Part shown: positions 51,071 through 59,527 of the stretch, in pieces
Layout of the letters: every line of letters starts with the position of its first letter
Numbering within the stretch: the first letter of the stretch is position 1
Assembly: GCA_034679345.1 (NCBI GenBank)
Contig: JAXDAY010000008.1
Span: 1 to 64,000, forward strand
DNA: 64,000 nt
Source: JAXDAY01 sp034679345
GTDB lineage: Bacteria > Eisenbacteria > RBG-16-71-46 > CAIMUX01 > VGJL01
Direction: 5' to 3'
Position numbers and translations under genes: made by a program
The notes under the pieces: model-generated
Database searches by the model: none
What the model was told of the DNA's origin: nothing
Seen by the model: the letters and a program-made list of their open reading frames with translations, nothing else

Positions 51071-53947
51071 CTAGGGCGACAGCACGAGCCGCGTGCTATG
51101 CCTCGAGCCGCCCGCCACGAGGCGGTAGAAGTAGACTCCCGCGCCGGCGCGATTGCCGGAATCATCCAGACCATCCCACTCGATCTGGTGCGTGCCGGCC
51201 TCGAATGACGCGTCGGCGAGCGCGCGGACATGCCGGCCCGCGACGTCGAAGAGATCGATCGTCGCTCGTCCCGGCGTCGCCATCCGGAAGACGATTCTCG
51301 TCGCGCCGCTCGAGGGATTCGGCTGCGCGGGGTAGAGGATCAGCCCGGCGGCGCTCCCGTCGCCTCCGACGGAAGCGGGAAGCTCCGGCAGAATCTCGAT
51401 CGAGACATCGTCCACCGCCCCTTCGACGGTGCTGTCGGTCGCGTTGTCGCAGACCCGGAAGCGCAGGCGCGTGGTCGCGCTCGGCGTGATGTAATCTGCC
51501 AGGTCAACCAGGACCTCGGTCCAGCGGTTGGCGACGGAGGTCAGTAGCTCGATGTCCGTCCATGTGAGGCCGTTGTTCGTCGTGACCTGCACGGTGAAGG
51601 TGTCCCCGGCGAGTCCATACTGGCCAAACCACCTCCAGTAGTAGAGGTAGACCGTCTCCGCGCCGGCGAGATCCACGACTGGAGAGACGAGGCTCGTGCA
51701 TCCGGCGTCGACGTCCCGGATTCCCGCGGGTTGACCCGGCTCGGCGTTTCCCGTGACGAAGCAGATGTGCCCCGGATCCTCCGTGTGGTCGTTCTCCGGC
51801 TGCATCGGCCGGTTGCCCACAAAGGTCCCCACCGGATCATCCCGGATCCAGATTCCGTTGGTGGCTGTGTCCCCGAGATAGCCGAGCGACCAGCCGAGGT
51901 CGCTCTCCACATTGTCGACCAAGACGGGGATCGTCACATAGAAGGTGATGAACTCATCCGGGGCGTTCGGCGGGAAGATCGAGTGGTTCTGACCGACGTC
52001 GCTCGCCGTCACGTAGAAGTCGATGCGACTCCCCGCGATCTGGCCAGGGATCGGTCCCGCGTAAACGTCGCCGGTGGCCGACATCGCCGTTTGCTGCCAG
52101 GAGGCGAGATTCACCCGATAGTAAAGCGTGGCCGACTCGATCGAGCTCATGTCACGGATCGTCGCGTGGATCTCGTACGGCCCTGTCGGGTCGGGAATGG
52201 TGCGCGGGTCGTCCACCGCGGTGATCTCGGGCCCCGCGATGTCCCACAGACCGAAGTCCTGCGACGCAGTGCCGTCGAGCGCGATCGTCACCGCCGCGCT
52301 ATCGGAGGAGAAGGACGGGTGGCTCGCGACCGCCGTGTAATCGCCGGCGATCGCGTGACCTCGGTAGAGACCGTCGTCGTTGGACGGGAAATGGGCCGCC
52401 GAGCCGATCAGGCTCACGACCGCCCCCTTCAGTGGAGTCCCGCCGTCCGTGAGATTCAGGATCTGCCCTTCGAGGACCCCGGTCCCCTCGAGCGCGATCG
52501 AGGCGGCGGCGAAGGCGTCGACGAAGCCGAAGCCATAGTCGTTGTCCTCTCCGGGATCGCCTTCATCAATCGCCGTGTCGAGGAGGATCTGCTTGATCGT
52601 GTTGACCTCGAGATCGGGATTCGCCTCTCTCATGAGCGCCACGATGCCGGCGACGTGCGGCCCCGCCATGGAGGTGCCGCTGTAGTTCTGGCTGTAGCCG
52701 CCGCCTGGCACCGACGAGTAGACGTCGACTCCGGGAGCCGCGACCTCAGGCTTGATGTCGTTGCCCGGGCATCCGGTCGGACCGCGGCTGGAGAAGTCGG
52801 CGATGGGATAGGGCCATTCGTAGTTGGTGGCGTCCACCGCGCCGATGGCGAGGATGTTGACCGGCGTCGTCGCACGGTCGCTCGGCGAGCGGAGCGTCAT
52901 CGGGTCTGGCCCCTCATTGCCGGCGGAGAAGGTGACGACGCAGCCGGCCGCCTCGCAGTTGTCGATGACCTGCCACCAGCCGTCGAAACAATCGGGATAG
53001 CCGAACCCCTCGTGGACGCCCCAGGAGTTCTGCACGACGTCCGGGACGTCGTCGATCGTCGATGGATCCCCGTCCGGATCGGCCAGCCACTGGAACGCGT
53101 TCAGGATATCGTTGTCGAACTCCTCATTGGCCCCCTGGCCGATCGCGTTGCAGGCGATCCACTGCGCGCCCCAGGCCACGCCGACCGTGTCTCCCGTCTC
53201 GGCGCCGAGACCGGTCATCGTCCCCATCACATGCGTGCCGTGACCTCCGCCGTCGGTGGGGTACTGCGTGCCGTTGCCGAGGACATCCAGCCAGCACTCA
53301 TGCCAGGGATTGCCGTTATTGCCGCGCCAGCGGCTCGTGAGCGCCGGGTGGTTCCCGTCGACGCCAGTATCGATGTTGGCGACGAGCCTCCCCCGCCCCA
53401 CAAGACCAAGCTCCTCCCACACACGATCGGCCTGAATCGCCCGGACCCCGGGAGTCACGCCGATTCCACGCAACGATGGCCCCTCGTCCCCGTCCCTCAC
53501 CGGTGTGATCAACTCCGGTCTCGGATTCAGGAAGACGCGCGAGACATCGGGGCGATCCGCGATCTCTCGGATCGCGGCCGCATTCCCCCGCAGGACGACA
53601 GCGTTCACGATCCAGTAGGTCGTATAACCTTCGACCTCTCCGTCCCGCATCCGAAGGTCCAGATCGGTGGCGAGATCGATCTGGCCCGCGGCCGCCGCCC
53701 GAAGCGAGCGGACGATCGTCTCGTGCCGTACGGCCCGCGAGGCCTCCGCGTCGCTCAACGCCCGATCGAGCGTTGCGATTGGCGCCTGATCGCGCATGAG
53801 GACGAGCACGCTGGTCATCTCGTCCGAAGCCAGAGTCCCCAGCGCGGTCTCCAGCGCCGGATCGATGGCGCCGGCGGCGAGGATCGAGGGGATTGTGAGC
53901 AGGAACATCAGGGCGGTGGGCAGGAGCCGCCGGGGGTGCGGATTCAT
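51071..53947 (-). CDS. secreted subtilisin-like S8 peptidase with FlgD/T9SS-like tail
   Basis: The 958-residue protein has a signal peptide (1-25), an inhibitor-like propeptide (about 45-145) and a subtilase domain with D193 (NIDTGVDG), H236 (GGGHGTHVMG), oxyanion N344 (SAGNEG) and S426 (SGTSMAGPHVAG). All triad residues are intact. It is followed by a carboxypeptidase-regulatory-like domain (about 490-560), Ig-like and jelly-roll (MAM-like) modules (about 570-860) and a C-terminal FlgD-like tail (last ~85 residues: QPNPSSGATRIVF, FDVAGRHVRAL, AGVYFYRLVAG). It probably degrades protein outside the cell. GGAGGT lies 6 nt before the ATG. Confidence 0.92.
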   Translation of the reverse strand: MNPHPRRLLPTALMFLLTIPSILAAGAIDPALETALGTLASDEMTSVLVLMRDQAPIATLDRALSDAEASRAVRHETIVRSLRAAAAGQIDLATDLDLRMRDGEVEGYTTYWIVNAVVLRGNAAAIREIADRPDVSRVFLNPRPELITPVRDGDEGPSLRGIGVTPGVRAIQADRVWEELGLVGRGRLVANIDTGVDGNHPALTSRWRGNNGNPWHECWLDVLGNGTQYPTDGGGHGTHVMGTMTGLGAETGDTVGVAWGAQWIACNAIGQGANEEFDNDILNAFQWLADPDGDPSTIDDVPDVVQNSWGVHEGFGYPDCFDGWWQVIDNCEAAGCVVTFSAGNEGPDPMTLRSPSDRATTPVNILAIGAVDATNYEWPYPIADFSSRGPTGCPGNDIKPEVAAPGVDVYSSVPGGGYSQNYSGTSMAGPHVAGIVALMREANPDLEVNTIKQILLDTAIDEGDPGEDNDYGFGFVDAFAAASIALEGTGVLEGQILNLTDGGTPLKGAVVSLIGSAAHFPSNDDGLYRGHAIAGDYTAVASHPSFSSDSAAVTIALDGTASQDFGLWDIAGPEITAVDDPRTIPDPTGPYEIHATIRDMSSIESATLYYRVNLASWQQTAMSATGDVYAGPIPGQIAGSRIDFYVTASDVGQNHSIFPPNAPDEFITFYVTIPVLVDNVESDLGWSLGYLGDTATNGIWIRDDPVGTFVGNRPMQPENDHTEDPGHICFVTGNAEPGQPAGIRDVDAGCTSLVSPVVDLAGAETVYLYYWRWFGQYGLAGDTFTVQVTTNNGLTWTDIELLTSVANRWTEVLVDLADYITPSATTRLRFRVCDNATDSTVEGAVDDVSIEILPELPASVGGDGSAAGLILYPAQPNPSSGATRIVFRMATPGRATIDLFDVAGRHVRALADASFEAGTHQIEWDGLDDSGNRAGAGVYFYRLVAGGSRHSTRLVLSP

Positions 53948-54041
53948 GGATGGACCTCCACTGAAGCTGATCGCGCCAGGGCGGCAGTCCGGCGGGCCTG
54001 CGAATGCCGCCCAATGACCTTCGACTGTCGTGACTTTCCAC

Positions 54042-54659
54042 TCAGGAGGTGCGGCGAAGCTCCTCCTCGAGCCTGCGCCGGTACTCCTCGTCGATCCCTT
54101 CCGCGGGTTTCCGCGGGGGATTCGGAGGAGCGCCGTCGCCCACGATCGCCTCCCGGGGGCCCGAGCCCGAACCTCGCACGCGCCGGCGCTGGCGGAAGAT
54201 CCCGACGATCACCGCGGCGCCGGCCAGGATCGCCAGGTAAGGGACCCAGTAGGCGGCCAGATTGAATCCTCTCTTCTTCGGCTTGGCGAGAATCCTCTCG
54301 CCGAACTGCGCGACATAGTGATCGAGGATCTCGCGCTCCGACATTCCGCGCGAGACCATCCCCCGAACCTCGGCTTGGATACGCGGAGCGGCGCCCGAAC
54401 CATGGGTCGCCACCGTCGTCGTCCAGCAACAAGGCGAAATCAGCTCGTCGAAGATCTTGACGGCCAGCGCCTCGAGCTCGGGCGGCAGCTGCGGGCTCTC
54501 CGGGGCAGGCTCCACCGGTTCGACGGGCGCCTGGCCCGTCTCAGCGGGGGCCTGGGCCAGGACGGGGATCTCGGCACACACAACCAGCACGACCGCCAGG
54601 ACCGGCGCCCAGCGCAGCGCGCGCCGTGCTGCCCGACCTACGCTCGGGGGACGTCGCAT
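54042..54659 (-). CDS. CcmH/CycL-like cytochrome c maturation protein with adjacent Cys-Cys motif
   Basis: The 205-residue protein has a signal or anchor segment (about 15-37), a proline-rich linker, a periplasmic CcmH-like helical domain (about 60-130) with VRGMVSRGMSEREILDHYVAQFGERILAKP, and a C-terminal TM (about 134-152) with a cytosolic basic tail. Canonical CcmH has the redox motif LRCxxC; here the site is SPCCWT with vicinal C77 and C78. CcmH keeps apocytochrome c cysteines reduced for haem attachment. No other ccm gene is in the window. GGAGGT precedes the ATG at 54659. Confidence 0.75.
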   Translation of the reverse strand: MRRPPSVGRAARRALRWAPVLAVVLVVCAEIPVLAQAPAETGQAPVEPVEPAPESPQLPPELEALAVKIFDELISPCCWTTTVATHGSGAAPRIQAEVRGMVSRGMSEREILDHYVAQFGERILAKPKKRGFNLAAYWVPYLAILAGAAVIVGIFRQRRRVRGSGSGPREAIVGDGAPPNPPRKPAEGIDEEYRRRLEEELRRTS

Positions 54660-54838
54660 CGCGGAACCTCCATCAATCCATCTATTTTAGCAGATGTCGG
54701 CGCTCCGGATCACCTCCATACGGCGCCGGAACGGCGCTCCCCATGGCGCGGGAGCGCCCGCCGTGATAGAGTTGTGGCGTTTGCGACCATAGACCCATCC
54801 TTCATGCAACCCGTTCCATCAGAGTCGAAGGAGCCAAC

Positions 54839-57157
54839 ATGCCCCGCCTCCGGATCCTGGCCGCCGCTCTCGCAGTGTGTCTCGCCCCTCCTCAAGTCGA
54901 CGCAACGCCGATGGGAAGCCTCCACTGCAACAACGCCCTTGGGCAGGCCAACAACCTGAACCAAGCGGTCACCGTGACCGGAGTCGTGACGGTCGGCACG
55001 GGGACTTTCGCCTCGAGCTGGACCGAGGTCTATCTGCAGGACCCCACGGGAGCGATCAATCTCTACAAGAACTCTCCGACGACGACCTTCGCCCTCGGAG
55101 ATTCGTTCACCGTCGTCGGAACGATCATCCAGTACCGTGGACTCACCGAAATCTCCCCGACGAGCTGGACGAGGCACGCCTCCGGCGCGGTCCAGCCCGA
55201 GCCGACGACGCTCACCTGCGCGCAGGTCGCAGGGCAATTCGGCACGGATTACTGCGAACCGCAGGAGAGCATGCTGATTCGTCTCGAGCGGGTCTCGCTG
55301 GATGGGCGCTGGCCCGGCGGGCCCATGACGCTCTACGACGAGACCGGGACTTGCATGCTCTACATCGACTGGGACACTGACGTGAACGAGCTTCCCGGAC
55401 CGATGGGCAACTTCGACATCGTGGGGGTCCTGAAGCAGTACGGCGCCTACGCGGCGCCTTGGATCAACGGCTACGAGATCATCCCGCGATCCGCCTCCGA
55501 CGTGGTCGAGCGGCCGGGTCCGAAGCTCCTCGCGGGTCCCGCCTTCACCCAGATCAGCCCGAACGATGTCGTCGTCACGTGGACGACCGATGTTCCTTCC
55601 TCCAGCAAGGTCGACTACGGAACGACCACTGACTACGAGTTCGGCACCGTCTACGATTCCTCTCCGGTCACCGAGCACTTGGTCACCTTGACGGGGCTCG
55701 AGCCCGCGATCCCGTACCTGGCCCGAATCACGAGCTCGGACGCCAACGGCGATCTCATCCTCGCCCATCGGCCTTTCATGGGCGGCAGCCGATCCAGCGG
55801 CGAGATCCTCGCCTGCTTCAACAAGAGCGTCGATCCATCGGTTGCCATTGGCGAGATCGCAGTCGGAGGAAGCGACCTTGCCGCCATCTTGATCGATCGG
55901 GTCAACGCCGCCGAGCACTCGATCGACGTGGCGATCTACTCCTTCGATTTGGCGGGGCCCGCCGACGCGCTGATCGCGGCGCACCAGCGCGGCGTCCACA
56001 TCCGGTTCGTCACCGATTATCGCAGCCCCACTTCGCCCCAGGTCCAGCGCCTCATCAACGCGGGGATACGCGTGATCGACGACACCTACGGGGCTCTGAA
56101 CAATGACGCGGGCGAGATGCACCACAAGTTCTGGGTCTTCGATCACCGCTATGACGACGATCCCCAGAACGACTGGGTCCTGACGGGGTCCTGGAACGTC
56201 ACGCAGGGCGGGACCTACACCGACGCCCAGAACATCGTGCTCGTGCAGGACGAGGCGCTCGCTCAGATCTACACGATGGAGATCGACGAGCTGTGGGGAT
56301 CGACAGGCAACGTGCCCGACCAGGCCAAGTCCCGCTTCAGCCATCTGAAGCGCAACGACACGCCGAAAACCCTGCGCGTCGGCGGACGAGACGTCCGGGT
56401 CTACTTCGGCCCCTCCGACCAGACGATGTCGACTCTCACGTCCCGCATTTACGAGGCGACGGCCTCGGCCCACTTCTCGATCCTCTCCTTCACCCGCACG
56501 GACGTCGAAGGGGCGCTGAAGAACCTCTACATGAACGTTCCCGGACCCGTGCGCGGGGTCTTCGACTCGGGGCAGAGCGGCCAGACGATCTACCAGCAGA
56601 TGAAGGGAGTCGGCGGCGATGCGCCCTGGAACCCGGCCGCCGACGTCTGGCTGGACCAGGAGCCGGGGTTCAATCATCACAAGTACATGATCCTCGACGC
56701 GCATCGAATCGACGGACGGCCGACCGTGATCACGGGAAGCTCCAACTGGTCGAACTCCGCCGACGAGAGCAACGACGAGAACATGATCTACATCGAGGAC
56801 TTCAACCTCGCGAACCTCTTCTATCAGGAGTTCGCCGCGCGCTATCACGCGGCTGGCGGATCCCAGGATCTATCCGCCTCGACGCCCGAGCTGGCCGGAT
56901 TCCAGTCGAGCCCAGTTCGAATCTTCCCCAACCCGATCCGCGAGCGGGTCCACCTGAGGCTTCCGAGCCCGGGCCGCGGCGCGATCGAGTTGACGCTGCA
57001 CGATGCCGCGGGGCGGAGGATCGCCGCGCGGAGGATCGAAAGCCCGGCGGCGCCGGAGATCTCCTGGGAGATCGACGCCATCAGCTCGGGCATCTACTTC
57101 CTGCGCATCGAGTCCCCGGGACGAACCGAGCGGCGCGTCCTGACCATCGTGAGATGA
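54839..57157 (+). CDS. secreted phospholipase D-superfamily (nuclease-like) protein with OB-fold, Fn3 and FlgD-like tail
   Basis: The 772-residue exported protein has a signal peptide (1-23), two OB-like beta-barrel segments (about 40-225: VTVTGVVTVGTG and FDIVGVLKQYG, as in extracellular nuclease-associated OB domains) and a fibronectin-like domain (about 232-325). A PLD domain pair follows, with HKD motifs H428/K430/D435 (MHHKFWVFD) and H613/K615/D620 (NHHKYMILD). The tail (about 690-772; FPNPIRERVHL, LHDAAGRRI, ISSGIYFLRI) belongs to the shared FlgD/T9SS type. The OB association favours DNA or RNA hydrolysis over lipid. Its TGA overlaps the next ATG. Confidence 0.85.
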   Translation: MPRLRILAAALAVCLAPPQVDATPMGSLHCNNALGQANNLNQAVTVTGVVTVGTGTFASSWTEVYLQDPTGAINLYKNSPTTTFALGDSFTVVGTIIQYRGLTEISPTSWTRHASGAVQPEPTTLTCAQVAGQFGTDYCEPQESMLIRLERVSLDGRWPGGPMTLYDETGTCMLYIDWDTDVNELPGPMGNFDIVGVLKQYGAYAAPWINGYEIIPRSASDVVERPGPKLLAGPAFTQISPNDVVVTWTTDVPSSSKVDYGTTTDYEFGTVYDSSPVTEHLVTLTGLEPAIPYLARITSSDANGDLILAHRPFMGGSRSSGEILACFNKSVDPSVAIGEIAVGGSDLAAILIDRVNAAEHSIDVAIYSFDLAGPADALIAAHQRGVHIRFVTDYRSPTSPQVQRLINAGIRVIDDTYGALNNDAGEMHHKFWVFDHRYDDDPQNDWVLTGSWNVTQGGTYTDAQNIVLVQDEALAQIYTMEIDELWGSTGNVPDQAKSRFSHLKRNDTPKTLRVGGRDVRVYFGPSDQTMSTLTSRIYEATASAHFSILSFTRTDVEGALKNLYMNVPGPVRGVFDSGQSGQTIYQQMKGVGGDAPWNPAADVWLDQEPGFNHHKYMILDAHRIDGRPTVITGSSNWSNSADESNDENMIYIEDFNLANLFYQEFAARYHAAGGSQDLSASTPELAGFQSSPVRIFPNPIRERVHLRLPSPGRGAIELTLHDAAGRRIAARRIESPAAPEISWEIDAISSGIYFLRIESPGRTERRVLTIVR

Positions 57158-58023
57158 CGGACGCCACACCGGGAGATCGACTGCAACCGACGGTCAACGT
57201 GGAGGCTCCGGCCTCCACGCCCGAAGAGGCGCGTCGCCGCCACGAAGAGAACCGGCTCGCCTGGAACCAGGCGGCAGTCCAGTACGCCGCGGAGCTCGCC
57301 GAGACTCTCGCATCCCTGAGGCGCGGCGAGAGCAATGTCCATCCGATCGAGCGGGCGAACCTCGGCGATCTCCACACCTGGTGCGGACGGGCGATCCACC
57401 TTCAGTGCGCCTCTGGGCGGGATACCCTATCGCTCTGGCTGGAGGGAGCGAAGGAAGTGATCGGGGTGGATATCTCCGATCTCCACATCGAAAACGCGCG
57501 AAGTCTGGCCACGGCGCTGCAGGCGCCCGCCCGGTTCATTCGCTGCGACGTCCTCGACACGCCGGCCGAGCTCGACGGCACCGCCGACCTCGTCTACACG
57601 GGCCGCGGCGCGATATGCTGGATCCATGACCTCGGCGCCTGGGCCGCGACCGTGACGCGTCTCCTCAAGCCGGGCGGAGTCCTCCACCTCCTCGACGACC
57701 ACCCGGCGCTCATCCTCTTCGATCTGGAGGCGGATGACCTCGTCCCCACCGGCTCCGACTACTTCAGGCACGCGGAGTCGAATCGCGGATGGTCCTCGGG
57801 CTACCTCGGGGACATGGGAATGGAGATCGGGGAGCACGCCGTGAAGCACGAGCGGCAGTGGACGATCGCGGCGATCTTCGAGGCCCTGCGCTCGACCGGT
57901 CTTGCGATCGAGAGATTGGGCGAGCACGCCGAGCCGTACTACGACTGCATGCCGAACCTCCGCCCCGAGCGCCGCGGCCGGCTGCCGCTCACGTTTTCCC
58001 TACTCGCTCGCCGTCCTGCCTGA
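57154..58023 (+). CDS. class I SAM-dependent methyltransferase
   Basis: The 289-residue protein starts at an ATG that overlaps the PLD gene stop (ATGA). After a charged N-terminal 90 residues, a Rossmann methyltransferase domain is seen with IHLQCASGRDTLSLW, EVIGVDISDLHIENA and LLKPGGVLHLLDDHPAL. The HLQCASG variant of motif I (Cys in the loop) occurs in a bacterial subgroup of uncertain substrate. Translational coupling to a secreted nuclease-like gene is unexpected. The last 24 bp overlap the 3' end of nfo on the opposite strand. Confidence 0.85.
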   Translation: MTDATPGDRLQPTVNVEAPASTPEEARRRHEENRLAWNQAAVQYAAELAETLASLRRGESNVHPIERANLGDLHTWCGRAIHLQCASGRDTLSLWLEGAKEVIGVDISDLHIENARSLATALQAPARFIRCDVLDTPAELDGTADLVYTGRGAICWIHDLGAWAATVTRLLKPGGVLHLLDDHPALILFDLEADDLVPTGSDYFRHAESNRGWSSGYLGDMGMEIGEHAVKHERQWTIAAIFEALRSTGLAIERLGEHAEPYYDCMPNLRPERRGRLPLTFSLLARRPA

Positions 58024-58890
58024 TCCGGCGCCGGCGTAGCGCCGCAGGAGGGAGAGGTTCCTGCGATCCATCTCATCTTCCTTCGGCGTCTCCAGGATTT
58101 TCGGGATCTCGACGAATCGGGGATCGGCCATCAGGAGGCGGAAGGCAGTCCGGCCGACGCATCCACGACCGATGTGCTCGTGACGGTCCACACGGCTGCC
58201 CAGGCCCTTGCGCGAGTCGTTCAGGTGGAAGCAGCGGAGACGATCGAGCCCGACACGGAGATCGAGCTCATGAAAGACCGCCGTGTAGGATTCGGGAGTC
58301 CGGATGTCGTATCCGGCGGCGAAGATGTGGCATGTGTCGACGCACACGCCGATCCGCTCCGGATGGCGGCTCTCGCCGATGATCCCCGCCAGATGCTCGA
58401 AGCGGTGGCCGACCGAGCTGCCCTGCCCCGCGGTGGTCTCCAGCAGGAGGGTCACGCTTCCCCCACCGCAATGATCAAGCGCCCAGTCGATGCTCTGGGC
58501 GATGCGCGCGATTCCCGCGGCCTCGCCCGCTCCCATGTGCGCCCCTGGATGGAAGACGAGGTAGGGGATCTCGAGGATCTCACAACGCTTCACCTCCTCG
58601 AGGAACGCCTGGCGCGAACGTTTCAGGAGCGCCGGCTCGGGTGAGGCGAGATTGATGAGATACGAATCATGGACGACCGGGAGCATGGGGTGCCTCGACC
58701 GCGTCTCGCGCCAGAGTTCCACGACTTCCTCGGTGAGCGGCTTGGAGGCCCACTGGTTCGACGACTTGCTGAAAAGCTGCACGGCGCGACAGTGGTGGCG
58801 GGCGGCATGGAGCAAGGCGTTGTGGACCCCTCCCGCGATCGACATGTGCGCCCCGAGGAGCGGGCCCGTCGCGGCGTCTCTTGACCTCAT
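58000..58890 (-). CDS. nfo: endonuclease IV (AP endonuclease)
   Basis: The 296-residue zinc enzyme cuts DNA 5' to abasic sites in base-excision repair. The TIM-barrel motifs are clear: GAHMSIAGGVHNAL at the N-terminus, VFHPGAHMG, LLLETTAGQGSSVGH, VCVDTCHIFAAGYD and HLNDSRKGLGSRVDRHEHIGRG, which supply the three-zinc cluster. The ATG at 58890 overlaps the TGA of the exonuclease gene (ATGA). Longer in-frame sequence upstream is exonuclease in another frame. The pairing with an exonuclease suggests a small DNA-repair operon. Confidence 0.95.
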   Translation of the reverse strand: MRSRDAATGPLLGAHMSIAGGVHNALLHAARHHCRAVQLFSKSSNQWASKPLTEEVVELWRETRSRHPMLPVVHDSYLINLASPEPALLKRSRQAFLEEVKRCEILEIPYLVFHPGAHMGAGEAAGIARIAQSIDWALDHCGGGSVTLLLETTAGQGSSVGHRFEHLAGIIGESRHPERIGVCVDTCHIFAAGYDIRTPESYTAVFHELDLRVGLDRLRCFHLNDSRKGLGSRVDRHEHIGRGCVGRTAFRLLMADPRFVEIPKILETPKEDEMDRRNLSLLRRYAGAGSGRTASE

Positions 58891-59462
58891 TCCTTCCAGT
58901 CGAGCAGCGCCGTCAGGATCTGCGCCTGGTAGCGAGCGTCGTGCAGGGCATTGTGGACGAGCTCGGGCGGCAACGGCGTGAGCCCTGGAAGCCTCTCCTG
59001 CAGGAAGTCCTTGTTCGCATCCCACCAGGAGATCTTGAGGACTCCCACTGCGAGCGACTTCGAGTCGATCGCCTTGTATCCGAACGGATTCTCCATGCCG
59101 AAGTGGTGGAAGTAGTAGTTGATGTAGGCCCAATCGAAGACGACGTTGTGCCCCACGAAGACCGGCTTCTCGCCCGGCTGCAGACACCGGCGCATCCACG
59201 CGTCGAACTGCGCCATCGCTTCCCGCGCGTCCGTGCCGGCCTGCTCCAGATGCTCCCTCGGGATCCCGTGCACGGCCATCGACTCGGCCCGGAAGCCCGG
59301 GAAGACCGGCTTCAGCTCGACGTAGAACTCGCGTCCCAGACGGTGTGACTCGCCATCGGGCCGCACCTCGACCGCGCCGATCGAAACGAGGTTGTAGTCC
59401 GGAGGCAGCGGCCCGGAGGCCTCCACATCGACGGAGAAATAGACGGTGCCGGTATCGATCAA
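58887..59462 (-). CDS. DEDDh-family 3'-5' exonuclease
   Basis: The 191-residue protein is a DnaQ-like exonuclease with the acidic site SVDVEASGP (D and E of Exo I), GHNVVFDWAYIN (Exo II) and VHNALHDARYQA (Exo III with His, the DEDDh type). It is a free-standing protein without a polymerase domain, and could act on DNA or RNA. I chose the TTG at 59462, after AGGAAGG, because the catalytic domain starts at once; a GTG at 59525 would add 21 residues. It lies between an AI-2E-family permease and nfo, coupled to nfo. Confidence 0.85.
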   Translation of the reverse strand: MIDTGTVYFSVDVEASGPLPPDYNLVSIGAVEVRPDGESHRLGREFYVELKPVFPGFRAESMAVHGIPREHLEQAGTDAREAMAQFDAWMRRCLQPGEKPVFVGHNVVFDWAYINYYFHHFGMENPFGYKAIDSKSLAVGVLKISWWDANKDFLQERLPGLTPLPPELVHNALHDARYQAQILTALLDWKE

Positions 59463-59527
59463 GGTAAGCCGCCTTCCTGTCCGCCCCGAAAAACGAACCA
59501 GCGGAGCGGACGCGCGAGTATACACAA

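Noticed and set aside
51731..54265. 844-codon plus-strand open frame
   Set aside because: It is antisense to the subtilase, whose catalytic triad is unmistakable.
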